DNA of 64,000 nucleotides from Galeopsis tetrahit (lineage: Eukaryota; Streptophyta; Magnoliopsida; Lamiales; Lamiaceae): the NCBI GenBank assembly GCA_963675135.1, contig CAVLYN010000105.1, forward strand, positions 79,001 to 143,000. The letters are read 5' to 3'. The notes under the pieces are model-generated. The model was not told the origin of the DNA, ran no database searches, and saw only the letters and a program-made list of their open reading frames with translations. The position numbers were made by a program, and so were the translations under genes. Position 1 is the stretch's first letter. Every line of letters starts with the position of its first letter. Of this stretch, positions 21,531-34,611 are shown one piece after another.

Positions 21531-23656
21531 GTGCCATTTAACCTCGAAAATACCAAAATGAAGTGCTTTGTAGGATTACTTGGTGACCAAGCAAACTTTA
21601 CGTTTTCTTTATTTTGCGGAAAATCACATTCGTTAGTGTTCAAAAACTCTATAGTTTATCCCACTATAATGTGGAATTTACACTTTCATCGATTCACTCA
21701 TTTTCTCTTTTTGAAAAGTCTCACGAGTTGCAAAAGAGTTAACCATGACCAATTCACATTCTTTCTAGGGTTGTTGTTTTCTATAACTCGTTTATAGTGG
21801 CATTTAACCTCGAGAATACCAAAATGAAGTGTTTTGTAGGATTGCTTGGTGACCAAGCAAACTTTATGTTTTCTACATTTTGCGGAAAATCACATACGTT
21901 AGTTCTCAAAAACTCTATAGTTTATCGCACTATAATGTGGAAAGTACACTTTCATCGATTCACTCATTTTCTCTTTTTGAAAAGTCTCACGAGTTACAAA
22001 AGAGTTAACAATGACCAATTCACATTCTTTCTAGGAATGTTGTTTTCGATAACTCGTTTATAGTGCCATTTAACCTCGAAAATACCAAAATGAAGTGTTT
22101 TGTAGGATTGATTGGTGATCAAGCAAACTTTACGTTTTCTTTATTTTGCGGAAAATCACATTCGTTAGTGTTCAAAAACTTAATAGTTTATCCCATTATA
22201 ATGTGGAAATGCACTTTCATCGATTCACTCATTCTCTCTTTTTGAAAAGTCCCACGAGTTGCAAAAGAGTTAACCATTACAAATTCACATTCGTTCTAGG
22301 GTTGTTGTTTTCTATAACTCGTTTATAGTGCCATTTAACCTCGAAAATACCAAAATGAAGTGTTTTGTAGGATTGCTTGGTGACTAAGCAAACTTTACGT
22401 TTTCTTTATTTTGCGGAAAATCACATTCGTTAGTGTTCAAAAACTCTATAGTTTATCCCACTATAATGTGGAATTTACACTTTCATCGATTCACTCATTT
22501 TCTCTTTTTGAAAAGTCTCACGAGTTGCAAAAGAGTTAACCATGACCAATTCACATTCTTTCTAGGGTTGTTGTTTTCTATAACTCGTTTATAGTGCCAT
22601 TTAACCTCGAGAATACCAAAATGAAGTGTTTTGTAGGATTGCTTGGTGACCAAGCAAACTTTATGTTTTCTACATTTTGCGGAAAATCACATACGTTAGT
22701 TCTCAAAAACTCTATAGTTTATCGCACTATAATATGGAAAGTACACTTTCATCGATTCACTCATTTTCTCTTTTTGAAAAGTCTCACGAGTTACAAAAGA
22801 GTTAACAATGACCAATTCACATTCTTTCTAGGAATGTTGTTTTCGATAACTCGTTTATAGTGCCATTTAACCTCGAAAATACCAAAATGAAGTGTTTTGT
22901 AGGATTGATTGGTGATCAAGCAAACTTTACGTTTTCTTTATTTTGCGGAAAATCACATTCGTTAGTGTTCAAAAACTTAATAGTTTATCCCATTATAATG
23001 TGGAAATGCACTTTCATCGATTCACTCATTCTCTCTTTTTGAAAAGTCCCACGAGTTGCAAAAGTGTTAACCATTACAAATTCACATTCGTTCTAGGGTT
23101 GTTGTTTTCTATAACTCGTTTATAGTGCCATTTAACCTCGAAAATACCAAAATGAAGTGTTTTGTAGGATTGCTTGGTGACTAAGCAAACTTTACGTTTT
23201 CTTTATTTTGCGGAAAATCACATTCGTTAGTTCTAAAAAATTCTATAGTTTATCCCACTATAATGTGGAAAGTTCACTTTCATCGATTCACTCGTTCTCT
23301 CTTTTTGAAAAGTCTCACGAGTTGCAAAAGAGTTAACCATGACCAATTCACATTCGTTCTAGGGTTGTTGTTTTCTATAACTCGTTTATAGTTCCATTTA
23401 ACCTCGAAAATACCAAAATGAAGTGTTTTGTAGGATTGCTTGGTGACCAAGCAAACTTTATGTTTTCTTCATTTTGCGGAAAATCACATACGTTAGTTCT
23501 CAAAAACTCTATAGTTTATCCCATTATAATGTGGAAAGTGCACTTTCATCGATTCACTCATTCTCTCTTTTTGAAAAGTCTCACGAGTTGCAAAAGAGTT
23601 AACCATGACCAATTCACATTCGTTCTAGGGTTGTGGTTTTCTATAACTCGTTTATA
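20402..23656 (+). repeat. 3,255-bp 12-mer HOR, copy 1
   Basis: Order: E F B E F A B G A B C D, starting at 20402, 20701, 20967, 21232, 21531, 21797, 22063, 22328, 22594, 22860, 23125 and 23391. Tags are ATTACTTGG in the second F and GTGGCATT in the first A. Its first four units are also the last four of the 4,583-bp copy 2, so the two HOR systems overlap. Confidence 0.9.
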
Positions 23657-26600
23657 GTGTCATTTAACCTCGAAAATACCAAAATGAGGTGTTTTGTAGG
23701 ATTGCTTAGTGATTAAGCAAACTTTACGTTTTTTTTTATTTTGCGGAAAATCAAATTCGTTAGTGTTCAAAAACTCTATAGTTTATCCCACTATAATGTG
23801 GAAAGTACACTTTCATCGATTCACTCATTTTCTCTTTTTCAAAAGTCTCACAAGTTGCAAAAGAGTTAACCATGACCAATTCACATTCGTTCAAGAGTTA
23901 ACCATGATCAATTCACATTCGTTCTAGGGTTGTTGTTTTCTATAACTCGTTTATAGTGCCATTTAACCTCGAAAATACCAAAATGAAGTGCTTTGTAGGA
24001 TTGCTTGGTGACCAAGCAAACTTTACGTTTTCTTTATTTTGCGGAAAATCACATTCGTTAGTGTTCAAAAACTCTATAGTTTATCCCACTATAATGTGGA
24101 ATTTACACTTTCATCGATTCACTCATTTTCTCTTTTTGAAAAGTCTCACGAGTTACAAAAGAGTTAACAATGACCAATTCACATTCTTTCTAGGAATGTT
24201 GTTTTCGATAACTCGTTTATAGTGCCATTTAACCTCGAAAATACCAAAATGAAGTGTTTTGTAGGATTGATTGGTGATCAAGCAAACTTTACGTTTTCTT
24301 TATTTTGCGGAAAATCACATTCGTTAGTGTTCAAAAACTTAATAGTTTATCCCATTATAATGTGGAAATGCACTTTCATCGATTCACTCATTCTCTCTTT
24401 TTGAAAAGTCCCACGAGTTGCAAAAGAGTTAACCATTACAAATTCACATTCGTTCTAGGGTTGTTGTTTTCTATAACTCGTTTATAGTGCCATTTAACCT
24501 CGAAAATACCAAAATGAAGTGTTTTGTAGGATTGCTTGGTGATTAAGCAAACTTTACGTTTTTTTTTATTTTGCGGAAAATCAAATTCGTTAGTGTTCAA
24601 AAACTCTATAGTTTATCCCACTATAATGTGGAAAGTACACTTTCATCGATTCACTCATTTTCTCTTTTTCAAAAGTCTCACAAGTTGCAAAAGAGTTAAC
24701 CATGACCAATTCACATTCGTTCAAGAGTTAACCATGATCAATTCACATTCGTTCTAGGGTTGTTGTTTTCTATAACTCGTTTATAGTGCCATTTAACCTC
24801 GAAAATACCAAAATGAAGTGCTTTGTAGGATTACTTGGTGACCAAGCAAACTTTACGTTTTCTTTATTTTGCGGAAAATCACATTCGTTAGTGTTCAAAA
24901 ACTCTATAGTTTATCCCACTATAATGTGGAATTTACACTTTCATCGATTCACTCATTTTCTCTTTTTGAAAAGTCTCACGAGTTGCAAAAGAGTTAACCA
25001 TGACCAATTCACATTCTTTCTAGGGTTGTTGTTTTCTATAACTCGTTTATAGTGGCATTTAACCTCGAGAATACCAAAATGAAGTGTTTTGTAGGATTGC
25101 TTGGTGACCAAGCAAACTTTATGTTTTCTACATTTTGCGGAAAATCACATACGTTAGTTCTCAAAAACTCTATAGTTTATCGCACTATAATGTGGAAAGT
25201 ACACTTTCATCGATTCACTCATTTTCTCTTTTTGAAAAGTCTCACGAGTTACAAAAGAGTTAACAATGACCAATTCACATTCTTTCTAGGAATGTTGTTT
25301 TCGATAACTCGTTTATAGTGCCATTTAACCTCGAAAATACCAAAATGAAGTGTTTTGTAGGATTGATTGGTGATCAAGCAAACTTTACGTTTTCTTTATT
25401 TTGCGGAAAATCACATTCGTTAGTGTTCAAAAACTTAATAGTTTATCCCATTATAATGTGGAAATGCACTTTCATCGATTCACTCATTCTCTCTTTTTGA
25501 AAAGTCCCACGAGTTGCAAAAGAGTTAACCATTACAAATTCACATTCGTTCTAGGGTTGTTGTTTTCTATAACTCGTTTATAGTGCCATTTAACCTCGAA
25601 AATACCAAAATGAAGTGTTTTGTAGGATTGCTTGGTGACTAAGCAAACTTTACGTTTTCTTTATTTTGCGGAAAATCACATTCGTTAGTGTTCAAAAACT
25701 CTATAGTTTATCCCACTATAATGTGGAATTTACACTTTCATCGATTCACTCATTTTCTCTTTTTGAAAAGTCTCACGAGTTGCAAAAGAGTTAACCATGA
25801 CCAATTCACATTCTTTCTAGGGTTGTTGTTTTCTATAACTCGTTTATAGTGCCATTTAACCTCGAGAATACCAAAATGAAGTGTTTTGTAGGATTGCTTG
25901 GTGACCAAGCAAACTTTATGTTTTCTACATTTTGCGGAAAATCACATACGTTAGTTCTCAAAAACTCTATAGTTTATCGCACTATAATATGGAAAGTACA
26001 CTTTCATCGATTCACTCATTTTCTCTTTTTGAAAAGTCTCACGAGTTACAAAAGAGTTAACAATGACCAATTCACATTCTTTCTAGGAATGTTGTTTTCG
26101 ATAACTCGTTTATAGTGCCATTTAACCTCGAAAATACCAAAATGAAGTGTTTTGTAGGATTGATTGGTGATCAAGCAAACTTTACGTTTTCTTTATTTTG
26201 CGGAAAATCACATTCGTTAGTGTTCAAAAACTTAATAGTTTATCCCATTATAATGTGGAAATGCACTTTCATCGATTCACTCATTCTCTCTTTTTGAAAA
26301 GTCCCACGAGTTGCAAAAGTGTTAACCATTACAAATTCACATTCGTTCTAGGGTTGTTGTTTTCTATAACTCGTTTATAGTGCCATTTAACCTCGAAAAT
26401 ACCAAAATGAAGTGTTTTGTAGGATTGCTTGGTGACTAAGCAAACTTTACGTTTTCTTTATTTTGCGGAAAATCACATTCGTTAGTTCTAAAAAATTCTA
26501 TAGTTTATCCCACTATAATGTGGAAAGTTCACTTTCATCGATTCACTCGTTCTCTCTTTTTGAAAAGTCTCACGAGTTGCAAAAGAGTTAACCATGACCA

Positions 26601-26911
26601 ATTCACATTCGTTCTAGGGTTGTTGTTTTCTATAACTCGTTTATAGTTCCATTTAACCTCGAAAATACCAAAATGAAGTGTTTTGTAGGATTGCTTGGTG
26701 ACCAAGCAAACTTTATGTTTTCTTCATTTTGCGGAAAATCACATACGTTAGTTCTCAAAAACTCTATAGTTTATCCCATTATAATGTGGAAAGTGCACTT
26801 TCATCGATTCACTCATTCTCTCTTTTTGAAAAGTCTCACGAGTTGCAAAAGAGTTAACCATGACCAATTCACATTCGTTCTAGGGTTGTGGTTTTCTATA
26901 ACTCGTTTATA
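23657..26911 (+). repeat. 3,255-bp 12-mer HOR, copy 2
   Basis: Units start at 23657, 23956, 24222, 24487, 24786, 25052, 25318, 25583, 25849, 26115, 26380 and 26646, each exactly 3,255 bp after its partner and with the same subtype tags. A third copy begins at 26912 with E and F but then turns to B-G-A trimers. Confidence 0.9.
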
Positions 26912-29900
26912 GTGTCATTTAACCTCGAAAATACCAAAATGAGGTGTTTTGTAGGATTGCTTAGTGATTAAGCAAACTTTAAGTTTTTTTTTATTTTGCG
27001 GAAAATCAAATTCGTTAGTGTTCAAAAACTCTATAGTTTATCCCACTATAATGTGGAAAGTACACTTTCATCGATTCACTCATTTTCTCTTTTTCAAAAG
27101 TCTCACAAGTTGCAAAAGAGTTAACCATGACCAATTCACATTCGTTCAAGAGTTAACCATGATCAATTCACATTCGTTCTAGGGTTGTTGTTTTCTATAA
27201 CTCGTTTATAGTGCCATTTAACCTCGAAAATACCAAAATGAAGTGCTTTGTAGGATTGCTTGGTGACCAAGCAAACTTTACGTTTTCTTTATTTTGCGGA
27301 AAATCACATTCGTTAGTGTTCAAAAACTCTATAGTTTATCCCACTATAATGTGGAATTTACACTTTCATCGATTCACTCATTTTCTCTTTTTGAAAAGTC
27401 TCACGAGTTACAAAAGACTTAACAATGACCAATTCACATTCTTTCTAGGAATATTGTTTTCGATAACTCGTTTATAGTGCCATTTAACCTCGAAAATACC
27501 AAAATGAAGTGTTTTGTAGGATTGATTGGTGATCAAGCAAACTTTACGTTTTCTTTATTTTGCGGAAAATCACATTCGTTAGTGTTCAAAAACTTAATAG
27601 TTTATCCCATTATAATGTGGAAATGCACTTTCATCGATTCACTCATTCTCTCTTTTTGAAAAGTCCCACGAGTTGCAAAAGAGTTAACCATTACAAATTC
27701 ACATTCGTTCTAGGGTTGTTGTTTTCTATAACTCGTTTATAGTGCCATTTAACCTCGAAAATACCAAAATGAAGTGTTTTGTAGGATTGCTTGGTGACTA
27801 AGCAAACTTTACGTTTTCTTTATTTTGCGGAAAATCACATTCGTTAGTGTTCAAAAACTCTATAGTTTATCCCACTATAATGTGGAATTTACACTTTCAT
27901 CGATTCACTCATTTTCTCTTTTTGAAAAGTCTCACGAGTTGCAAAAGAGTTAACCATGACCAATTCACATTCTTTCTAGGGTTGTTGTTTTCTATAACTC
28001 GTTTATAGTGCCATTTAACCTCGAGAATACCAAAATGAAGTGTTTTGTAGGATTGCTTGGTGACCAAGCAAACTTTATGTTTTCTACATTTTGCGGAAAA
28101 TCACATACGTTAGTTCTCAAAAACTCTATAGTTTATCGCACTATAATGTGGAAAGTACACTTTCATCGATTCACTCATTTTCTCTTTTTGAAAAGTCTCA
28201 CGAGTTACAAAAGAGTTAACAATGACCAATTCACATTCTTTCTAGGAATGTTGTTTTCGATAACTCGTTTATAGTGCCATTTAACCTCGAAAATACCAAA
28301 ATGAAGTGTTTTGTAGGATTGATTGGTGATCAAGCAAACTTTACGTTTTCTTTATTTTGCGGAAAATCACATTCGTTAGTGTTCAAAAACTTAATAGTTT
28401 ATCCCATTATAATGTGGAAATGCACTTTCATCGATTCACTCATTCTCTCTTTTTGAAAAGTCCCACGAGTTGCAAAAGTGTTAACCATTACAAATTCACA
28501 TTCGTTCTAGGGTTGTTGTTTTCTATAACTCGTTTATAGTGCCATTTAACCTCGAAAATACCAAAATGAAGTGTTTTGTAGGATTGCTTGGTGACTAAGC
28601 AAACTTTACGTTTTCTTTATTTTGCGGAAAATCACATTCGTTAGTGTTCAAAAACTCTATAGTTTATCCCACTATAATGTGGAATTTACACTTTCATCGA
28701 TTCACTCATTTTCTCTTTTTGAAAAGTCTCACGAGTTGCAAAAGAGTTAACCATGACCAATTCACATTCTTTCTAGGGTTGTTGTTTTCTATAACTCGTT
28801 TATAGTGCCATTTAACCTCGAGAATACCAAAATGAAGTGTTTTGTAGGATTGCTTGGTGACCAAGCAAACTTTATGTTTTCTACATTTTGCGGAAAATCA
28901 CATACGTTAGTTCTCAAAAACTCTATAGTTTATCGCACTATAATATGGAAAGTACACTTTCATCGATTCACTCATTTTCTCTTTTTGAAAAGTCTCACGA
29001 GTTACAAAAGAGTTAACAATGACCAATTCACATTCTTTCTAGGAATGTTGTTTTCGATAACTCGTTTATAGTGCCATTTAACCTCGAAAATACCAAAATG
29101 AAGTGTTTTGTAGGATTGATTGGTGATCAAGCAAACTTTACGTTTTCTTTATTTTGCGGAAAATCACATTCGTTAGTGTTCAAAAACTTAATAGTTTATC
29201 CCATTATAATGTGGAAAAGCACTTTCATCGATTCACTCATTCTCTCTTTTTGAAAAGTCCCACGAGTTGCAAAAGTGTTAACCATTACAAATTCACATTC
29301 GTTCTAGGGTTGTTGTTTTCTATAACTCGTTTATAGTGCCATTTAACCTCGAAAATACCAAAATGAAGTGTTTTGTAGGATTGCTTGGTGACTAAGCAAA
29401 CTTTACGTTTTCTTTATTTTGCGGAAAATCACATTCGTTAGTTCTAAAAAATTCTATAGTTTATCCCACTATAATGTGGAAAGTTCACTTTCATCGATTC
29501 ACTCGTTCTCTCTTTTTGAAAAGTCTCACGAGTTGCAAAAGAGTTAACCATGACCAATTCACATTCGTTCTAGGGTTGTTGTTTTCTATAACTCGTTTAT
29601 AGTTCCATTTAACCTCGAAAATACCAAAATGAAGTGTTTTGTAGGATTGCTTGGTGACCAAGCAAACTTTATGTTTTCTTCATTTTGCGGAAAATCACAT
29701 ACGTTAGTTCTCAAAAACTCTATAGTTTATCCCATTATAATGTGGAAAGTGCACTTTCATCGATTCACTCATTCTCTCTTTTTGAAAAGTCTCACGAGTT
29801 GCAAAAGAGTTAACCATGACCAATTCACATTCGTTCTAGGGTTGTGGTTTTCTATAACTCGTTTATAGTGTCATTTAACCTCGAAAATACCAAAATGAGG

Positions 29901-30166
29901 TGTTTTGTAGGATTGCTTAGTGATTAAGCAAACTTTACGTTTTTTTTTATTTTGCGGAAAATCAAATTCGTTAGTGTTCAAAAACTCTATAGTTTATCCC
30001 ACTATAATGTGGAAAGTACACTTTCATCGATTCACTCATTTTCTCTTTTTCAAAAGTCTCACAAGTTGCAAAAGAGTTAACCATGACCAATTCACATTCG
30101 TTCAAGAGTTAACCATGATCAATTCACATTCGTTCTAGGGTTGTTGTTTTCTATAACTCGTTTATA
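26912..30166 (+). repeat. HOR segment, order E F B G A B G A B C D E
   Basis: Units start at 26912, 27211, 27477, 27742, 28008, 28274, 28539, 28805, 29071, 29336, 29602 and 29868. It follows the order of 12066-16117 but lacks one B-G-A trimer (797 bp): the match shift is 14,846 bp before the gap and 14,049 bp after it. Private bases are TTTAAGTTTT in the E at 26912 and AAAGACTTAACAATG in the F at 27211. Confidence 0.85.
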
Positions 30167-31229
30167 GTGCCATTTAACCTCGAAAATACCAAAATGAAGT
30201 GTTTTGTAGGATTGCTTGGTGACTAAGCAAACTTTACGTTTTCTTTATTTTGCGGAAAATCACATTCGTTAGTTCTAAAAAATTCTATAGTTTATCCCAC
30301 TATAATGTGGAAAGTTCACTTTCATCGATTCACTCGTTCTCTCTTTTTGAAAAGTCTCACGAGTTGCAAAAGAGTTAACCATGACCAATTCACATTCGTT
30401 CTAGGGTTGTTGTTTTCTATAACTCGTTTATAGTGCCATTTAACCTCGAAAATACCAAAATGAAGTGTTTTGTAGGATTGCTTGGTGACTAAGCAAACTT
30501 TACGTTTTCTTTATTTTGCGGAAAATCACATTCGTTAGTGTTCAAAAACTCTATAGTTTATCCCACTATAATGTGGAATTTACACTTTCATCGATTCACT
30601 CATTTTCTCTTTTTGAAAAGTCTCACGAGTTACAAAAGAGTTAACAATGACCAATTCACATTCTTTCTAGGAATGTTGTTTTCGATAACTCGTTTATAGT
30701 GCCATTTAACCTCGAAAATACCAAAATGAAGTGTTTTGTAGGATTGATTGGTGATCAAGCAAACTTTACGTTTTCTTTATTTTGCGGAAAATCACATTCG
30801 TTAGTGTTCAAAAACTTAATAGTTTATCCCATTATAATGTGGAAATGCACTTTCATCGATTCACTCATTCTCTCTTTTTGAAAAGTCCCACGAGTTGCAA
30901 AAGTGTTAACCATTACAAATTCACATTCGTTCTAGGGTTGTTGTTTTCTATAACTCGTTTATAGTGCCATTTAACCTCGAAAATACCAAAATGAAGTGTT
31001 TTGTAGGATTGCTTGGTGACTAAGCAAACTTTACGTTTTCTTTATTTTGCGGAAAATCACATTCGTTAGTGTTCAAAAACTCTATAGTTTATCCCACTAT
31101 AATGTGGAATTTACACTTTCATCGATTCACTCATTTTCTCTTTTTGAAAAGTCTCACGAGTTACAAAAGAGTTAACAATGACCAATTCACATTCTTTCTA
31201 GGAATGTTGTTTTCGATAACTCGTTTATA
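30167..31229 (+). repeat. Irregular segment, order C G B G
   Basis: A type C (30167) follows type E directly and is itself followed by a GTGCC start instead of the usual GTTCC. Two G units with a type-A-like tail (30433, 30964) alternate with type B (30699, then 31230), giving a local 531-bp dimer. No type A or D is present here. Confidence 0.82.
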
Positions 31230-34200
31230 GTGCCATTTAACCTCGAAAATACCAAAATGAAGTGTTTTGTAGGATTGATTGGTGATCAAGCAAACTTTAC
31301 GTTTTCTTTATTTTGCGGAAAATCACATTCGTTAGTGTTCAAAAACTTAATAGTTTATCCCATTATAATGTGGAAATGCACTTTCATCGATTCACTCATT
31401 CTCTCTTTTTGAAAAGTCCCACGAGTTGCAAAAGAGTTAACCATTACAAATTCACATTCGTTCTAGGGTTGTTGTTTTCTATAACTCGTTTATAGTGCCA
31501 TTTAACCTCGAAAATACCAAAATGAAGTGTTTTGTAGGATTGCTTGGTGACTAAGCAAACTTTACGTTTTCTTTATTTTGCGGAAAATCACATTCGTTAG
31601 TGTTCAAAAACTCTATAGTTTATCCCACTATAATGTGGAATTTACACTTTCATCGATTCACTCATTTTCTCTTTTTGAAAAGTCTCACGAGTTGCAAAAG
31701 AGTTAACCATGACCAATTCACATTCTTTCTAGGGTTGTTGTTTTCTATAACTCGTTTATAGTGCCATTTAACCTCGAGAATACCAAAATGAAGTGTTTTG
31801 TAGGATTGCTTGGTGACCAAGCAAACTTTATGTTTTCTACATTTTGCGGAAAATCACATACGTTAGTTCTCAAAAACTCTATAGTTTATCGCACTATAAT
31901 GTGGAAAGTACACTTTCATCGATTCACTCATTTTCTCTTTTTGAAAAGTCTCACGAGTTACAAAAGAGTTAACAATGACCAATTCACATTCTTTCTAGGA
32001 ATGTTGTTTTCGATAACTCGTTTATAGTGCCATTTAACCTCGAAAATACCAAAATGAAGTGTTTTGTAGGATTGATTGGTGATCAAGCAAACTTTACGTT
32101 TTCTTTATTTTGCGGAAAATCACATTCGTTAGTGTTCAAAAACTTAATAGTTTATCCCATTATAATGTGGAAATGCACTTTCATCGATTCACTCATTCTC
32201 TCTTTTTGAAAAGTCCCACGAGTTGCAAAAGAGTTAACCATTACAAATTCACATTCGTTCTAGGGTTGTTGTTTTCTATAACTCGTTTATAGTGCCATTT
32301 AACCTCGAAAATACCAAAATGAAGTGTTTTGTAGGATTGCTTGGTGACTAAGCAAACTTTACGTTTTCTTTATTTTGCGGAAAATCACATTCGTTAGTTC
32401 TAAAAAATTCTATAGTTTATCCCACTATAATGTGGAAAGTGCACTTTCATCGATTCACTCGTTCTCTCTTTTTGAAAAGTCTCACGAGTTGCAAAAGAGT
32501 TAACCATGACCAATTCACATTCGTTCTAGGGTTGTTGTTTTCTATAACTCGTTTATAGTTCCATTTAACCTCGAAAATACCAAAATGAAGTGTTTTGTAG
32601 GATTGCTTGGTGACCAAGCAAACTTTATGTTTTCTTCATTTTGCGGAAAATCACATACGTTAGTTCTCAAAAACTCTATAGTTTATCCCATTATAATGTG
32701 GAAAGTGCACTTTCATCGATTCACTCATTCTCTCTTTTTGAAAAGTCTCACGAGTTGCAAAAGAGTTAACCATGACCAATTCACATTCGTTCTAGGGTTG
32801 TGGTTTTCTATAACTCGTTTATAGTGTCATTTAACCTCGAAAATACCAAAATGAAGTGTTTTGTAGGATTGCTTGGTGATTAAGCAAACTTTACGTTTTT
32901 TTTTATTTTGCGGAAAATTAAATTCGTTAGTGTTCAAAAACTCTATAGTTTATCCCACTATAATGTGGAAAGTACACTTTCATCGATTCACTCATTTTCT
33001 CTTTTTCAAAAGTCTAACAAGTTGCAAAAGAGTTAACCATGACCAATTCACATTCGTTCAAGAGTTAACCATGATCAATTCACATTCGTTCTAGGGTTGT
33101 TATTATCTATAACTCATTTATAGTGCCATTTAACCTCGAAAATACCAAAATGAAGTGCTTTGTAGGATTGCTTGGTGACCAAGCAAACTTTACGTTTTCT
33201 TTATTTTGCGGAAAATCACATTCGTTAGTGTTCAAAAACTCTATAGTTTATCCCACTATAATGTGGAAAGTACACTTTCATCGATTCACTCATTTTCTCT
33301 TTTTGAAAAGTCTCACGAGTTGCAAAAGAGTTAACCATGACCAATTCACATTCTTTCTAGGGTTGTTATTTTCTATAACTCGTTTATAGTTAACAAAAAC
33401 TCTATAGTTTATCCCAGTATAATGTGGAAACTGCACTTTCATCGATTCACTCATTCTCTCTTTTTGAAAAGTCTCACGAGTTGCCAAAGAGTTAACCATG
33501 ACCAATTCAAATTCGTTCTAGGGTTGTTGTTTTCTATAACTCGTTTATAGTGCCATTTAACCTCGAAAATACCAAAATGAAGTGTTTTGTAGGATTGCTT
33601 GGTGACCAAGCAAACTTTACGTTTTCTTTATTTTGCGGAAAATCACATTCGTTAGTGTTCAAAAACTTAATAGTTTATCCCATTATAATGTGGAAATGCA
33701 CTTTCTTCGATTCACTCATTCTCTCTTTTTGAAAAGTCCCACAAGTTGCAAAAGAGTTAACCATTACAAATTCACATTCTTTCTAAGGTTGTTGTTTTCT
33801 ATAACTCGTTTATAGTGCCATTTAACCTCGAAAATACCAAAATGAAGTGTTTTGTAGGATTGCTTGGTGACTAAGCAAACTTTACGTTTTCTTTATTTTG
33901 CGGAAAATCACATTCGTTAGTTCTAAAAAATTCTATAGTTTATCCCACTATAATGTGGAAAGTGCACTTTCATCGATTCACTCATTCTCTCTTTTTGAAA
34001 AGTCTCACGAGTTGCAAAAGAGTTAACCATGACCAATTCACAATCGTTCTAGGGTTGTTGTTTTCTATAACTCGTTTATAGTTCCATTTAACCTCGAAAA
34101 TACCAAAATGAAGTGTTTTGTAGGATTGCTTGGTGACCAAGCAAACTTTATGTTTTCTTCATTTTGCGGAAAATCACATACGTTAGTTCTCAAAAACTCT

Positions 34201-34611
34201 ATAGTTTATCCCATTATAATGTGGAAAGTACACTTTCATCGATTCACTCATTTTCTCTTTTTGAAAAGTCTCACGAGTTACAAAAGAGTTAACAATGACC
34301 AATTCACATTCTTTCTAGGAATGTTGTTTTCGATAACTCGTTTATAGTGCCATTTAACCTCGAAAATACCAAAATGAAGTGTTTTGTAGGATTGATTGGT
34401 GATCAAGCAAACTTTACGTTTTCTTTATTTTGCGGAAAATCACATTCGTTAGTGTTCAAAAACTTAATAGTTTATCCCATTATAATGTGGAAATGCACTT
34501 TCATCGATTCACTCATTCTCTCTTTTTGAAAAGTCCCACGAGTTGCAAAAGAGTTAACCATTACAAATTCACATTCGTTCTAGGGTTGTTGTTTTCTATA
34601 ACTCGTTTATA
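31230..34611 (+). repeat. 3,382-bp segment with a second copy 26,832 bp away (right copy)
   Basis: Unit starts 31230, 31495, 31761, 32027, 32292, 32558, 32824, 33123, 33389, 33550, 33815, 34081 and 34347 mirror those at 4398-7515. Differences seen include AAAATTAAATTCG at about 32915 and GCTTTGTAGG where the left copy has GCTTAGTAGG. Confidence 0.87.
33389..33549 (+). repeat. Type H truncated monomer (161 bp), copy 2
   Basis: Same deletion, same junction and same neighbours (type F before, type I after) as the copy at 6557. It lies exactly 26,832 bp from it, as part of a larger repeated segment. Confidence 0.92.
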
